From positions 50,204,129-50,268,128 of the forward strand of contig CM073592.1 in the NCBI GenBank assembly GCA_037074705.1: 64,000 nt of DNA, written 5' to 3'. This stretch comes from Zhengitettix transpicula (lineage: Eukaryota > Arthropoda > Insecta > Orthoptera > Tetrigidae). Shown in pieces: positions 12,263 through 25,235 of the stretch (its first letter is position 1; each line of letters opens with the position of its first letter). Under the pieces are notes generated by a model. It was not told the origin of the DNA and searched no databases. It was given only the letters and a program-made list of their open reading frames with translations. The position numbers and the translations under genes are program-made.

Positions 12263-15200
12263 GTACATACATTACAGAATACATAGAAATTCTCAATAAT
12301 TAAGGGCAATAAATTGACGACTTACGCAATACTAAATTATAGGATTGAACTTGCTGAAATGTAATTTGACACACAAACAAAATTAAAATTATAAAATTAC
12401 TGCTACGTATTTTATGAGTTATCCTTACTGTTTTTTAACTTTGGGAAATTCTATATTCGTCTGGAAAATATGCCCTTGAACTCAAAAACTTACAGAACAG
12501 ATTATAAGATTTAATTTCCTCCCGAGGAAAGTTGGAACAAAGTGAATTTTTACTGCGGGAATTTAAGTGCACAATTTTGCGACGAACTTTTTTTAGTCGT
12601 CAGACGGAAAGACAGGACTTTTTATTTATGAGTAAAGCCAAAGTCCGTCGAAGTCATCTCGAAAAACAAAGCCTTAAAAACTCGACTGCTTAAGAAGGTC
12701 TCTTTCAAAGGAAACGATAAAAAGAACAGAAGAGAAATAAAGAAAGTCTGGGAGATTTCGTCAATTAATGGCTCGCGGAGGAGGCAAGGTCGCAGAAGTC
12801 GATATCAGTTTACTCGTTTTATTGGTGGACAAATAGCCACTGGGAGTCCAACCCCTTTCCCTTCAGTGCTCCATTTCCTCGCTGTTTGCAATTGGAGAAC
12901 TCTCTCGCAGGACTGCCGGCGTTTTACGACAGAACAGAGAAATCTTCAGCATTGCAGTCAAGGACATCTTCTGAATTATTAATCGTCTTTGTCGAAGGTG
13001 GAAATGCATACGGTCTCAATTTCTACTGCAGATCTATGCTAAAATACAGGAAGCACATACTCGCATGAAAACGTTTTACGTAAACAAAGACAGAAATGTC
13101 TAACCTAATTCTGTTGGTACTGATAAATTATTTCTCGACCCCAGTAAGAAATACTTCAATACAGATCTCAAGTACTCCATGCAGTATTTAATTTCTATTA
13201 AATACAAGCCTCAGTTTTAAATCAAGGATTTATGAATATTTTAGGAAATAATATTATAACGGCCAATTTTATGCTAATTTACATACAAGTTTTCGGCCTA
13301 CAGTTATTCATTCCTTACCTGGTGATAAACAATAAAATAATTTTAAAACACAATTATCAACATACATTTAAATTTAAATAGATTAATTATTAAGACAACG
13401 ATACCTTAATATATTAAATACTTTTTAAAACAATTGTTTTTAAAAAAAATTCAGGTTCAAAAATACTTTATGATTGGAAACATTTATTATCAAATTAAAA
13501 GCACAGTAATTAAAATAACAAACGTACATGATAAAAGTAAAATAATTAAGCAATAAATAGTCAAATAAAAGTCCTAATTAAATAACACATTTTTACTTTT
13601 ATTCGGCGTCTTATTTATCTTATTAAATTACAATTACAACAAAATGTGATTTGATTTTTAATAATTATATTATTTTGCATTTAAAGATAGACGAATAAAA
13701 AGAAATAAATTTTATATAAATTTGTGATTTTAAATATTGTTTCTTTCTTTACACCATTAATGAAAGAAAAATTCAGTTACCGTAGAAACATAACTTAAAC
13801 AACCTGATAAAAGAACAAAAATAGACGTATAGTAAAATGTTATTTACAATAAAATGTGAATTTTTTAACTATAAATTTAATTGATTTTATATTTAGTACG
13901 AATGAGAGTCAGCATAATTTTAAAAACAATTTAGTTTACAAAAATATATTTTAATCTAATCTATGTTAATTGTTAAAATGAAAACATTTACGTCTGATTG
14001 AAAATAATGAATTGTATTTTAAAATACTTTGGCAACTGTAGGTCGAAAGCTTCGATATAAAATATATAGAATACCATTGAGTGTTATCAGATTTTTTTTC
14101 GAGAACATTCATCAACTAACGTTCATAACAACCTAATGATTTTAAATTTATTTGCTTAGATATAGCATCTTTCGTCTTCTACTTTTGGCCAAATATTAAA
14201 ATTAAATGGGTTAAACCTAGAATTTTAATATACAACATACATAGTTGCAATCTTAAATCTGTAAAAGTAATTGCTTTAATTTAATGTCTAACATTACAAT
14301 TTAAAAAAAACAAGTCAAATCATCGTTAAGACCACATTCTGTATAGAGTGGAAACTTCTGTCAGCAATTCCAATACATTAGCTGACTGTTCAGGTCTATG
14401 TTTTTATATATAGTTATATTTATAGTTAATTATACATATTTCCATGTTTAAACAAAAAATTCTAAATTTTTATTTGTGGTTTTAATGTTGTAAAATCGGA
14501 CAAAATGAAATAGTCTGCTCAGATTTAATCTGTTGTGATAGTAGAATATACTATCGGCGAAACGGAAAACGTCACATTAGTCAATTAAAGAAATTGATGC
14601 TTAATGAAAATTAAATTACATTCTGGAATGAAATAAAGCATAATTTGAATATCAGGTTTACCTAGAAATGTTAATATACAGGAATCGGCTTAAGAACGAG
14701 AATTTCAAGTCGCTCTGCATACATTTTTTAAAGATTTTTGAACTCCGTGCACTCTAATCGGGCACCAGGGAATATAATTAAACTGAGGGAAGAGTTGAAT
14801 GTCCTTTCTCAATATTCAAACCATATATAATACCCCCTCCAAGTTTCCCTGTCCCGGTTCATTAAAAGGAAACTCCCTGTTTAGGGAAGAGAGTGATGTG
14901 TTTACACTTGAGCAGGTAGCAGCACTTTCAAACGTTCGCCATTTAAGTTGATTACACACCTCTGTTTTCCTTCTGCGTGTAATCACTTTAGGGGAAATCT
15001 GATAAATGTTCCAGAAGCATTTATTTGTTGGTTGAAATTTCAGTGCTCTCAAAACAGGCAGTAATTGAGCATCGCGGAACTCGTTTCAGCTAAGTTCAGG
15101 GTCGTCACCGAAACGAATTGTAATTAAATTATAATTAACGATCACAACATTTATTCCGTATCCCTGAAATACAAGAAAAAAGAAGTAGTATTAATTTTCA

Positions 15201-16014
15201 CCAATTATTTTATTAAAGAAAATCTAGAGAAGGCTATTAAAATTTTTTCCAATCAAATTGCCCTTTCAACTTGTTGTCCTTAAATTTTTTTTATGATTAT
15301 CAGGACAGAAAAAAATAAAATCGGTTCCGAACTGTTCTAAAGGCCAATAACTTGACCTCGAACCGACGGCGGCTTGTATTACGTTGTTTCCACTAAAACG
15401 TATCAACCTAGGAAGTTATTATATTATGTAAAAAAAATGGTTATATAATTTTACGCATCGAAAGCCCATCGTTGTTCGCAAAGTTCGTCTTCAGATTTCC
15501 TCAACAATTTTAGATGACGCGGCCCTTGCGTTTTGCCAAACCCGCAAGAAAAACGGTCACGTAACAAGGATCCGTTTTCATAAAATAATATTCTAGTATG
15601 TAACACTGCACAATATTTTAGATATTACTGCATAATATTTTGGGTAATGCTACACAACTGTCCGGATGAAGTTCTTGTGCTAATTATTATAGATAATAAA
15701 GGTTTCTAATCGATACATTACTGCATTTAGATAAACAAAAATTTGCTCAAGCAAAAATAGGAAACAAAATAGTTACTTCTTTTTACCTTAAAACCTTCAT
15801 TATTTGTATACAGGATAACATTATAAATCCACAATAAAAGAACACATCAATTTCCGGGACCTCTCGACCACTTTGGTTATATTCGATAATTGTTGTGTTT
15901 CTTTTAACAGAATATATTGATGACCTTTCATTTCGTTTTTATAATTTTATCTTGTATACAATACACATAAAATCGTAATTAGATAGCAACTGTAGTAAAA
16001 ATCAGCAGTGAGTA
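12263..16014. other. A+T-rich stretch, no gene recognised
   Basis: Two more complex pockets (12,640-13,080 and 14,700-15,130) have short open frames, the best being 14,816-15,052 minus (78 codons). It shows no domain, signal peptide or repeat. Between them the DNA is strongly A+T-rich. A GGCCGAAAAC motif (minus strand, near 13,292) and a related GGTCGAAAGC (plus strand, near 14,041) face each other and may be ends of another decayed foldback element. Confidence 0.45.
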
Positions 16015-16200
16015 TGGTCGCAGATCTCGGAAATACTGTAAATATCGTCTCGTGTTCCTTTTAGAACAGTCGGCCAGCTGCCTCCTAAACTGGTCAAGCG
16101 ACGGGGAAGGGAATGCCCCTCTGCCACTATCGGAAGGGTGTGGTACAAGTACCAATTGTCCAAGTTACCAGACGCAGGTTATATAGGGTTTGATCTGCAT
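16015..16200. repeat. Dispersed repeat family R1, copy 1
   Basis: This segment matches 32,205-32,380. The clearest shared block is CGGCCAGCTGCCTCCTAAAC here versus CGGCCAACTGCCTCCTAAAC there, followed by CTGGT, and later by 'acaagtacc.a.tg.cc' and 'acgcaggttatat' or 'atacaggtttgttata'. Similarity extends upstream into 'ctcggaaatac' or 'cttgggaatac'. No coding capacity seen. Probably part of an interspersed element of unknown class. Confidence 0.6.
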
Positions 16201-16254
16201 AACTTATAGGCGAATGCCGGATGGTATCCTTAAAATACAGCCCTGTGGCCCTGG

Positions 16255-16345
16255 GTAACCCTTATCTACATTGATCTACCCTTCCACATTCCCTCTTTGA
16301 AATCTCTTCCATTGCTATTAAAGGGGAGTTGCCTGATATAGCCAG
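16255..16345. repeat. Dispersed repeat family R2, copy 1
   Basis: A pyrimidine-rich block (CTACCCTTCCACATTCCCTC, then 'aaatctcttccattgctattaaagggga') recurs at 28,925-28,995 and, more diverged, at 31,968-32,030. At both 16 kb and 32 kb it lies close to family R1, but in opposite order, so R1 and R2 may be parts of one element or of tandem copies. Confidence 0.55.
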
Positions 16346-16639
16346 TAAATATAAAAAAAAATTCTCTCGTGTGGTAGATTTTTTCCCCTACGATGCCCCT
16401 TAAACGTTTTTAAAAGAACCTTCGATTGTGATTTTTTAAAAAATACTGCCCAATATGTACGAATACTATGATTTTTAAAAAATGTTTACTTCTTTAAAAT
16501 AAGATTTTTTATAATTGATTGCTTCACATTGCTAATGCTGCCTCCCTGAGCTATTTCACGGCACAAATCTGTCTCTCTGTACAGTTTGCTCCGTAGCATA
16601 AAAAGGGGTAATTTGTTGAACTTCTCTGGCGGCGCAGGT

Positions 16640-16830
16640 CGATGAAACGGAATACTGCGCATGCGCATTTATTATTTCAGATATAAATCGTCTGCTGCAG
16701 AAATTGAGTAGCACAGACATGGACATCTGGCTGCATTAGCGGGAGCGAGTGCTTCACAAAGCGGTTAGCTTAAAGTCTTCTATATCGAAGCAAAAGATCG
16801 CACTGTTCAAACAATTATTATGAAGTTTCT
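16640..16830. repeat. Dispersed repeat family R3, copy 1
   Basis: Shares ACGGAATACTGCGCATGCGC followed by 'attt' with 24,121-24,145. It continues with 'atttcagat', 'ctggctgcattagc', 'atcgaag' and 'acaattattat' blocks in the same order through about 24,305. The two copies have drifted apart. No coding capacity seen. Confidence 0.65.
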
Positions 16831-19562
16831 TAAATTGAATAAAAATTAATTCATCCTATATTATTTTATATGCTGTATCACATGTGCACGTATGCACCAG
16901 CAACGTTGAAAGTTCTTTTATGCTACTTGATTTTTATTTAATAATAATTCCACCAACACAGATGAGCATTCAGAATATCTGACAGCCTAAGTGTCTTTCG
17001 TGTAACTGTATGGGATCGGCACCGCAAGCGCTGCAGAGTAACCTCAATTCCGTTATCCTTGACACGTGACAGCTTTCGACTATTTACTATCGTGATCCAC
17101 GAGAGTAAGTTCCTAGTGTTCCTGAGCCAGCAGTAAGTAAGTGGGTGGTGAAGAAGACCTCTGGAACCGTATACACAACGTTGAAAATGACAAATTTATA
17201 AATGCATGAACACAACGTCCAGAACGGAGGGAAAGCGGAGGCGGCATTATATAAATTATTCATACCAACATTTGACAAATGTCATAAAAACTGAAAAGCT
17301 AGAAAGTCCCGGGAAAAATAAAAATGTATGAGAGAAGCGGACTCCTAGATGACTTGGCAGTTCTGTGCAATGGAATTATATTGTCAGTCTGAAGGTTCCA
17401 CTTCTGGGATTCTTTCTAAGACGACCTGGAAATATCACAAGAAACAAACATGAAGGTGAGCGAAACGTAATTGAAAAAAACAACATCTTAAATGTGAACC
17501 TCTAATCTTGTTGTTGTTAGGACTCTACGAGTGATATAAAAACATTCACTACGTAAACGTTTTTGTAATACAGGACGGAGTTACGCTTAAACTAGCCTAT
17601 TAACCGAAGAATTCCTCCAATTATAGTAAATAATATTTACTAGGTACTCAAATTATTATGGCAATGTTTAAATTAAGACGGACTAAAAACGATTTGTTAT
17701 CACTTAATTAATGTTTTACACGACTAATTTTAATTGGATACAAAAGTTTCCTACTTCCAAAAATTTTTAACGCTGATATAACCAAAATTTAAGAGAATCT
17801 GGAATATATATATATATATATATATATATACAAATAAAATTATTTTCCTCATTGGTATTTCTTAATAATAACAGTTCATAAAAGAGTCAAAAAATTATTT
17901 AACTTGTGAGAAAAATGTGACACCTAATTACTCAGCTTCATTTAATCGCACATTCCATTTTTCTGAAGGAACGTTAATGCGACGTTGAAACATAATTTTA
18001 ATTAAATGAATTTACGTGCTAGCATGATTTGAAGAATCATAATTGTTTGATTAATCTCTAAACAATAAATTCGTATCCTAAATGTTGAGCTCAGAGGCTT
18101 AGCAAATATTTACAATTGAAGCTGATAATCAGACTGTAAATCTGTATATTTCACGTCATCACCGACGCCGACAACGAAGAAGCAGGATACGACGCCAACG
18201 ACCGCAGTTGTTGCACTTCGTGAGGTTCACATATCAGATTAACGTCAGTTTCGACTGCAATTTACGTATTTACCTTTTATTTATAACTTTTTAAGTTAAC
18301 TTGTTGTACAGTTTTTATACTCATGAACCCATTTAAGTTCTATGTGATGTCCAGAATGAAACAGAACAACATCTCACGCCCTATAAAGTACAGAATAATG
18401 AAAAATGGCCAAAAGCAGTCAGAATAAAGTTAATTATAAGTTACAGTAAAAAGATTATAATTACAATTTCGGCCATGGAAGTTTTTTGAGAATGTCTAAA
18501 TTATACATTATGCATAAATATTTTTATATGTTCGTCTGTGATCGTCCTTAAGGATGTATAATATAAGTATAAATATAGGATAAGTAATTGTGAAGTTTAG
18601 TGCCTTTAATTGAACTAAGAGATAAATGTGACTCTAGAAGTCGAAAGCTCCTAACCGAATATTTATTTTAAATTGGGAGTGTTTTTATATTTTTTTTATA
18701 TACTAGGAACACCTTTAACCAGTCTTTAAAACTACTGTGTAGATATTTGGAATAAATTGGAGCGTGTGTTTTTACAATATATAAGACATAAAATAAAATA
18801 TTATTTATTAAATTTCGAATTTTTTTTTCTTATTATCATATTTAATTATTTTGTCGGGGATAAATATTCTGTTACCTTTATACGAATATGTGAATACAAC
18901 TGCGTAAAATTTCAAATACAATACTATTTTTTAATAGCCAGACGACTATATAATCAATTATAATTTCGTTTTTAATTAACAAAAGGGGTTTTAAATTCTG
19001 TATCTCATCGGCATGGCGGATTGTTGAAAGGTTCCTGTTGATCAGATAAAAGGATTGTGAGTTTACTCATATAATATAAATGTGGTTTATTTTTAGGGAG
19101 AGGTTGTTATGTGGTGTGGGGAAAAGTCGTATAAACCGTATCGTCAACGGTGCATTGTCACAAACCATCCTGCTGGTTTACGATGGTTCTTGCTGAGGTC
19201 ACTCTGAGACCATACATGCGAGTTATCAGGGAGATGATTTGTGAAACCCAAAAAACATATGCATGTATCGGTGTTAACGGCTTCGTTTGGTATTAATTCC
19301 AGTTTTTTATGCAGAGTAACTGACAGTTCCATAGCGGTTGAGTAGGAAGTGATGATGAATACGACCAATTGAGAGCTAGTCTGTAAATAGGAGATCTCAT
19401 TGGGTGTTATTTAATATTTAATTTACTTATCCCTCTAAAGAAGTTGTGAAAGTAATACTTATGAACATCCAATCACTCAGAGTAATAAGAATACCTGTAA
19501 TAGTACAGAAATAAAAATGTTGATTGGAGGCTGTGACGACCGATGGAATCCAAGTTATCTTA
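16831..19562. other. A+T-rich stretch, no gene seen
   Basis: Contains a short (TA)n run at 17,804-17,831. A more complex pocket at 18,150-18,240 contains Thr/Pro/Lys-type codons in one frame but is too short to call an exon. A GTCGAAAGC motif occurs near 18,638. Confidence 0.45.
17804..17831. repeat. (TA)n microsatellite
   Basis: Run of about 13-14 TA dinucleotides. Confidence 0.9.
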
Positions 19563-20811
19563 CGAGGGTGAATCAAATATAAACAAGACTTATTTTTTTA
19601 AATATTTATTTTGATTTTAAACGGACAAACAATCATAGTTTATTTTTCTACATAATCTCCTGATTTATAAACACATTTTTCCCAGCGTATAGGTAATTTT
19701 TTAATTCCTTCTACGTAAAAAGAGTCAGGTCTCATTATCGCTGTGGAATTTTTGCCCTCCCAAAGCTTCCTTGAGAGGACCAAAGACATGGAAGTCGCAG
19801 GGAGACAGGTCTGGACTGTATGGAGGGTGTTCCAGTGTCTCCCAACCCAGTTGCTCCAATTTTTGTACGGTCAGGGCTGCTGTATGGGGACGAGCATTGT
19901 CATGGAGGAGACACTTTTCTCATCGGAAGGTCTCGTCTTTTGCGGCGATATGCAAGTCTGACCTCAGTCAAAATTTGGCAGTAGTATGCCGCATTAATTG
20001 TTCTGCGCTCATGCAAAAAATCAATGTGCAGCAGGCCACGCTGGTCAAAAAAAAAGGTAGCCAAAACCTTGCCAGCCGATAATCGTGACTTGGCTTTCAC
20101 TAGTCCGGTTTCTCCTTTCTTCCTCCACTCCATACTCGCTTGTTTCGACTCAGGGGTGTAGTGATGCACCCACGTTTCATCACAGGTGACAATGTGAGAA
20201 AGAAATGGGTCTCCTTCTTCCCGAAATCGTGCAAGAAGACGCTCACACACTTGAAAACGATTCAGTTTCTGGTCAACTGTGAGAAGGCGAGGAACCCACC
20301 TTGCGATACCCTAGCTCCTCTGAGAGTATAGAGTAAGTGCTCCCATAACTTATTCCAACCTCAATTGCAATATCCGAAGTTGTTAGACGCCTATCACCTT
20401 CAACAAGTTGACGAACACTGTCGATGTTGCCCGCTGTAATGCTGGTGCGGGGTCTGCGGTCATGGCTCTCATTTTCAACACGTTCACGGCCCTCCACGAA
20501 CTGTTTATGCCAAGCAAACACTATCTCACGACAGCGTCTCTTCCCTGAACTGTGCAGTCAATCTTCTTAAGATTTCGGCCGGTTTTACACTTTCTGCAGC
20601 TAAAAACTTGATAACAATACGCTGCTCAATAGAGGGAGGTACCTCCTGTTCGGACATCGTAACGATGGACACTGAGCGAGTCTATGATGATGAGTCACGT
20701 GCTTCCCCCACTCCTGACAAACCAACCTAACAGCCAATAACAGCTGAACGTTCTTCCATCACTATTGCGCGCGCAGGTCCAAAAGTCTCGTTTATATTTG
20801 ATTCACCCTCG
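19563..20811 (-). mobile_element. mariner transposon, near full length, inactivated
   Basis: The element is 1,249 bp long and bounded by inverted repeats of about 29 bp: CGAGGGTGAATCAAATATAA at the left end and its inverse at the right, with one mismatch further in. Each end abuts a TA dinucleotide (19,561-19,562 and 20,812-20,813), the hallmark target duplication of Tc1/mariner transposition. Size, ends and the encoded DD34D transposase agree with the mariner family. The transposase reads on the minus strand and is broken (see the pseudogene entry). Near-perfect ends suggest insertion in the not very distant past, while the coding frameshifts show this copy cannot supply transposase. Confidence 0.95.
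19640..20657 (-). pseudogene. mariner transposase, frameshifted
   Basis: The gene would encode the mariner cut-and-paste transposase. An ATG at 20,655-20,657 opens a frame beginning MSEQEVPPSIEQRIVIKF that hits a stop near 20,530. The N-terminal helix-turn-helix part continues in another frame at 20,273-20,521 (FAWHKQF, then ERVENE and a second HTH-like DIAIEVGISYGSTY). Another shift near 20,290 leads to the catalytic part at 19,900-20,250, with the first catalytic aspartate in TCDETWVHH. A third shift near 19,900 moves the frame again, and there HDNARPH and YSPDLSPCDF are found with 34 residues between the two aspartates, giving the mariner DD34D triad. A further break lies near 19,740 before the C-terminal WEKCV block and the stop at 19,640-19,642. 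All three catalytic aspartates survive, but at least four frame disruptions preclude a product. The break near 20,290 looks like loss of a few bases between short direct repeats (GCAAGGTG). Confidence 0.92.
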
Positions 20812-23800
20812 TACAAACGTGTGGAACTAATTTGTTGAGACTCGCAAGCATCTGGGCTCAAGTAAAATTTCTCCTTTGGGAACTGCGGAATCTGTCTCAT
20901 ACGCGATGAGATTAGGTCAATTTCCCCAGTGACGTAGCGGCAATTTAGAGTCAAATTTCGCGACTCCCAGAACTTCTGCCGCTCTTACGCACGGACGCTC
21001 ATTTTTTCCCCCCTCCCCGTCGGATTGTTATTGTATGCAGGGAATTGAGTTGTGAATATTTTAAATTTCATTTCTTATGCATAATGGAAAAAGCTTATAT
21101 CTCGGGAAGTTTCTTCTGTGCTCAGGGCTCTTTTTTTTCTTCTGCCACTTTCTTCTAGTTCGTCGGAGCTCGGAGATCGAAATAAAGGTACCGACAATGG
21201 GAAGATAATTCATTTCGCCAGTCGCTTTTATGGCTCAATAACGCCACTAACTGCCTTAAATTTTATCGTAAAAATGTTTTAGCGCAGATCATGTTTATAC
21301 TTATAATAACGATCGCTGATAACATTTTCAATATAAATTCGGGATTATCTAGGATTAGAAAAGAAAATGCTGGTAATACATTGTAAAACTTTCATAACGA
21401 ACGTATACCAATACATTGTGATAATTATCGTCCTGTGAAAGATTTGCAATGTGATGAATTCTAACATCACATCCGTTAACTTCTGTGCATTTTCCATGCC
21501 ATAACGTAATTAATGACAGCATATAAATGTCAACTGTAACACAGATTTAGGTATATGTGACTGCAGAACTAGCCAACGTAAATGGAAATAAATAGAACAA
21601 AATAAGAAAATGATATGCAAAAATGACTCAGACAATTTAAAACACAGTTTTAGTATTTTAGGAACCAATTTTTGAAAAATAAGATTATATTGTAATATTA
21701 CATTTAATAAAACAAAAACTCAAACAGTAATTGGAAACCAACGTGGAATATCAAATTTTATAGAACAAAATATTACAAAGTATTGAATTAATTTACATGA
21801 GTATTATTAAAATAAGTAAAATCTATATAATAATATGAAGAAATCTGACAGTACAGAATTTTATACTAGTTTTACAATGAAAATTTCGTACATACCAGAC
21901 ATCAGAGCAGCTCTCGTGTAACACTAATTATTCACTTCACTAATTAATTATCTTTACACGAATTATTTAAAAGAATTTAATTAAACAGGCCATAACGTGC
22001 GCTAAGTTACACACAATTTAAGCAGAACAGTTCAGTCAGCACAACAAATCAGATTTCCACGTAACCCCAGTCAATGAAGTCCTACAGAATATTTTATCAG
22101 ATAAGCCGATCGGTTTTAAATTGCCGCTGAGTTATATCTTTTATCAACATATAACAACTTTTCAAATGCATATTAGATAACTTTACTTTTACTTTTACAT
22201 GTTTCCGGACAAACTGACTACCGGACACGTCTTCAATATTCCTTCTACAACCTTTTCGTCCAAAATCTACCAGCCAAGTATTGGAGTCTAAGCTCCACAT
22301 AGTTTGAAGTCCACATGGAGACTCGGTGCTAACCGCTATCGGTCAGCTCGCATTGCAGACTGACTGAACTCTCGTCAAAGTTTTCAACCTCAAAAACCGA
22401 CTATAATAACTTCTGAAAATTCAAGATTCTCATGCAACGTTGACTGTTGCCTACAATACCTGGGCCACAATATTACGCTGACAATACAAATTTTAAATAA
22501 TTTATAAAAATAACTTTCATTATACACATTGGTTTCATTACAATATATTTTTCAATCATAATGAGGACAAAATTTAATTAATTTCAAAAACCGTGTTATA
22601 GTGTATAAATATTATATGAAAACAAAAAAAAATTAGAGTAATTGCATAATCAAAACCGCAGAAACGTCGTTCACATTTAATTTTAAAACTTATAAACGTC
22701 ATAAAAACTCTTTCAGTATCTTGATGCAACTCGTATATATTGAGACACATGCGGCTTATTCAAATACAAAGCCGAGTTACGCACAGAATATTAAGCATAG
22801 CGCGCGGCGAGTCGTATTCCCTTTGTGTAGCGGAGAGGGCGGTTGCATCTCTGTTCTGGGAATTAGTAATACATTACGCAGATCCAGTAAGTGCTTGCGC
22901 TGCTATCACGTGGCTTCTTAACACTGTGGATGTTAATTATCTCCCATTGCACAAGCCTGCATTTTAGTGTAGAAAACAGCTTTCAATTACAAGTTGAATG
23001 TCTTCCGCACTAACCCGAGATTACCCGAACTCCAACCGGAATATGTCCGAATGCACAAATTTACACGAATTGCGTATTGTATTATTAATGAACAAGGGAC
23101 TGGGGCAGGACTGACCATTTCTTTGAGCGTGTGTCTAGGACAACGTTGTTGAGAACCGTGACTGAAACTGAATGCACGAAAATGTTCACCGATGCACACA
23201 AAATGGCATCTCCGTGTGCTTTTACTTCTCAGAATCAACAACGATGGCAGACGAATTTATTTCTAATTTCGTCACTGATGCTGAAACGCGGAATTCGCAC
23301 GTCAAATGCTGTGCTGAAATAATCCGTGCAGTGGGCGTCATCCCGGATTACCAAAGCTGATGAAATGCAAGCAAATCCAATCTCAAAGGAAAATCATGGC
23401 ATTTTATACTGATTGAATTTGTGGAACCTGGAACAACTGTTACATCAGAATTGTATTTTGAAACGCTTTACAAATTGCGTCGTGCTATTTAAAACAGACA
23501 TGAATTTAGGAATTGCTCCCATTCACACACGGACGCAGGATGTAATTTAAAAAAACTATATGTACGTAGAACAATACACATGTAAAATGTTGAAATTATT
23601 CATCACTTTTTATCTGATAAAGATCGTTTGAACCGTGCCTCGTATTCAAATAGTGTGGTAATGGTGGATCGTGACATTTTAAGTTATATATATTAGAACA
23701 AAAGCAATTTTTATTTTTTTAAAAATATGTAAAACGCTTATTAATATACGCTTATAATTTAAACAAATATGGACCCTATCAGGTTATCAATAAAAGTTTT

Positions 23801-23914
23801 TAAATTATTTATTATTAAACTGTTAAGGGTCCATATACGGGCAATAACATTTAGTTAAACTAAGTATAAAATATAAAACTCAGTATTAAAAAAATATCTG
23901 TCATTTATAATAAT
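20812..23914. other. Mixed single-copy stretch, no gene recognised
   Basis: Pockets of more balanced composition lie at 20,820-21,200, 22,290-22,480 and 22,750-23,400. The overlapping open frames at 22,721-22,967, 22,987-23,241 (minus) and 23,131-23,360 have no recognisable domains. A 10-bp hairpin, TATGGACCCT with AGGGTCCATA, lies at 23,770-23,836 with a loop of about 47 bases. The rest is A+T-rich. Confidence 0.45.
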
Positions 23915-24105
23915 ATAAATAAATATATGGCCATAAGGTAGAAAATTTTAATGTTTATTAACAAAAATTATCTTACGACGTTTCGTCCTCTTTTAAGACC
24001 TCTTCATAACCTCTAACCTGACAATAACCTTACAGGACAAAGTGTCGTAGACTGAATATTTGTAATACAAATTATAATTTTCTGAGTCAGGGCCGTATAT
24101 TTAGT
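23915..24105 (-). mobile_element. Short TIR element with hammerhead-like core (family H), copy 1
   Basis: The two ends are inverted copies: ATATGGCCATAAGGTAGAAA on the left, and on the right the inverse of TATACGGCCCTGACTCAGAA, both running into AAAATT. Inside, on the minus strand (about 23,976-24,010), lies TGAAGA, a base, a GUCUU/AGGAC-type hairpin, then GAAACGTCG. Copies at 25,000-25,235 and 36,152-36,361 share both the ends and this core. No open frame. A non-autonomous element is the simplest reading. Related cores have been described from Penelope-like retroelements, but no reverse transcriptase is present. Confidence 0.6.
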
Positions 24106-24117
24106 TATTCAAGGAGG

Positions 24118-24305
24118 TTAAACGGAATACTGAGCATGCGCATTTCATATCTCAGACAGATTTTCTGTGCTCAGCGCAGAGGTAGGCAACTGGCTGCATT
24201 AGCAGCAGAGGGGCGACCCAGTATTTCACTTGGAATCGAAGTAGAAAATCAGACAGTTAAAACACAATTATTATTAAGGTTCTTAAAACTATGGAAAATA
24301 ATTTT
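24118..24305. repeat. Dispersed repeat family R3, copy 2
   Basis: Second copy of the repeat at 16,640-16,830, matching through ACGGAATACTG.GCATGCGC, 'atttcagacaga', 'ctggctgcattagc' and 'acaattattat'. It starts directly beside the end of the hammerhead-like TIR element. Confidence 0.65.
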
Positions 24306-24999
24306 CCGCCACTGTACATAACCAAGAATGTTTTCATTTATAACTTGTTGATTTTAATTGAATTTAATGTTCTTATCAGTGTTATAGTTTCTTTATTTAA
24401 TGGACCGTAGCACACCAACCAGAGGAAATAGTCCCAAGTGTTTGTCAGCAATAATAATAATAGAGGAAGTGTAGCGAAATATCAAGGACTCTTCTAGCCT
24501 TTAATTTTCTAGGGAGCCTTGAATAATGTATCGCTCCGCGCGATGTATGGGAGTGTGCGAGTATATTTGTTTCTGAACAGGTTAATGAATGCTCAAGGAC
24601 TTCCTTCACGAAGCAATGTCTTCCTCGACGTTCTACCTCACGTGGCATCGCAATGGTGTTGGTTGCTGGCTCTTTGGCGCAGGTCACGTACTGCAAATGT
24701 CTAGGGAGTAAGCCTTCTCCCTTAAATGGACACGAAAAATGAGTTTGCTTTTACGTCGACGAGTGCTGAAAGGAATTCCAGAATCTTCTGACACAACAAA
24801 GCCTCATTAAAGCTCGAGTAAATAAAACAAGTTCAGACTATTAACAGAAAACAAAAATGTCAGTGCACTACTTTTCGTCTAAAAAGTGGGTTTGAGACTT
24901 CATACCGTAAATTAAGGCTAATTAATTGGATCGGACATACAATATTAATTTATTAATTTTAATGGAAAAATATATGATTATTTATAATGATATAAAGAG
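24306..24999. other. Single-copy stretch, no gene recognised
   Basis: A pocket at 24,480-24,720 is more complex, with open frames on both strands (24,445-24,696 minus, 24,519-24,704 plus). No domain could be recognised in either. Confidence 0.4.
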
Positions 25000-25235
25000 A
25001 AAACTATACGGCCCTGAGTCAGAAAATTACAATGTTTATTAACAAAAATAAATTTTACGACGTTCCGTCCTCTTTCAGAACCTCTTCAGCTTGGACAGGT
25101 TTTTAATATTTCTGTCTATAATCATGCATAACATTTGGAGGCAAGGTTCTGCTATCTGGACTGTTTAAACCGAAATATTTGTTAATTGTTAATAAAGAAT
25201 TTAATTTTCTGACACCAGACCACATATTTATTTAC
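25000..25235 (-). mobile_element. Short TIR element with hammerhead-like core (family H), copy 2
   Basis: The left end (TATACGGCCCTGAGTCAGAA) and right end (inverse of TATGTGGTCTGGTGTCAGAA) are inverted copies, both followed by AAATTA-type sequence. The core on the minus strand at about 25,055-25,085 is CTGAAGA, one base, GTTCT, three bases, AGAGGAC, GGAACGTCG. The block 'atgtttattaacaaaaa' beside the left end is shared with copy 1. Confidence 0.6.

Noticed and set aside
18150..18240. Short GC-richer pocket that could be an exon
   Set aside because: Too short, with no consistent splice sites seen on both sides.
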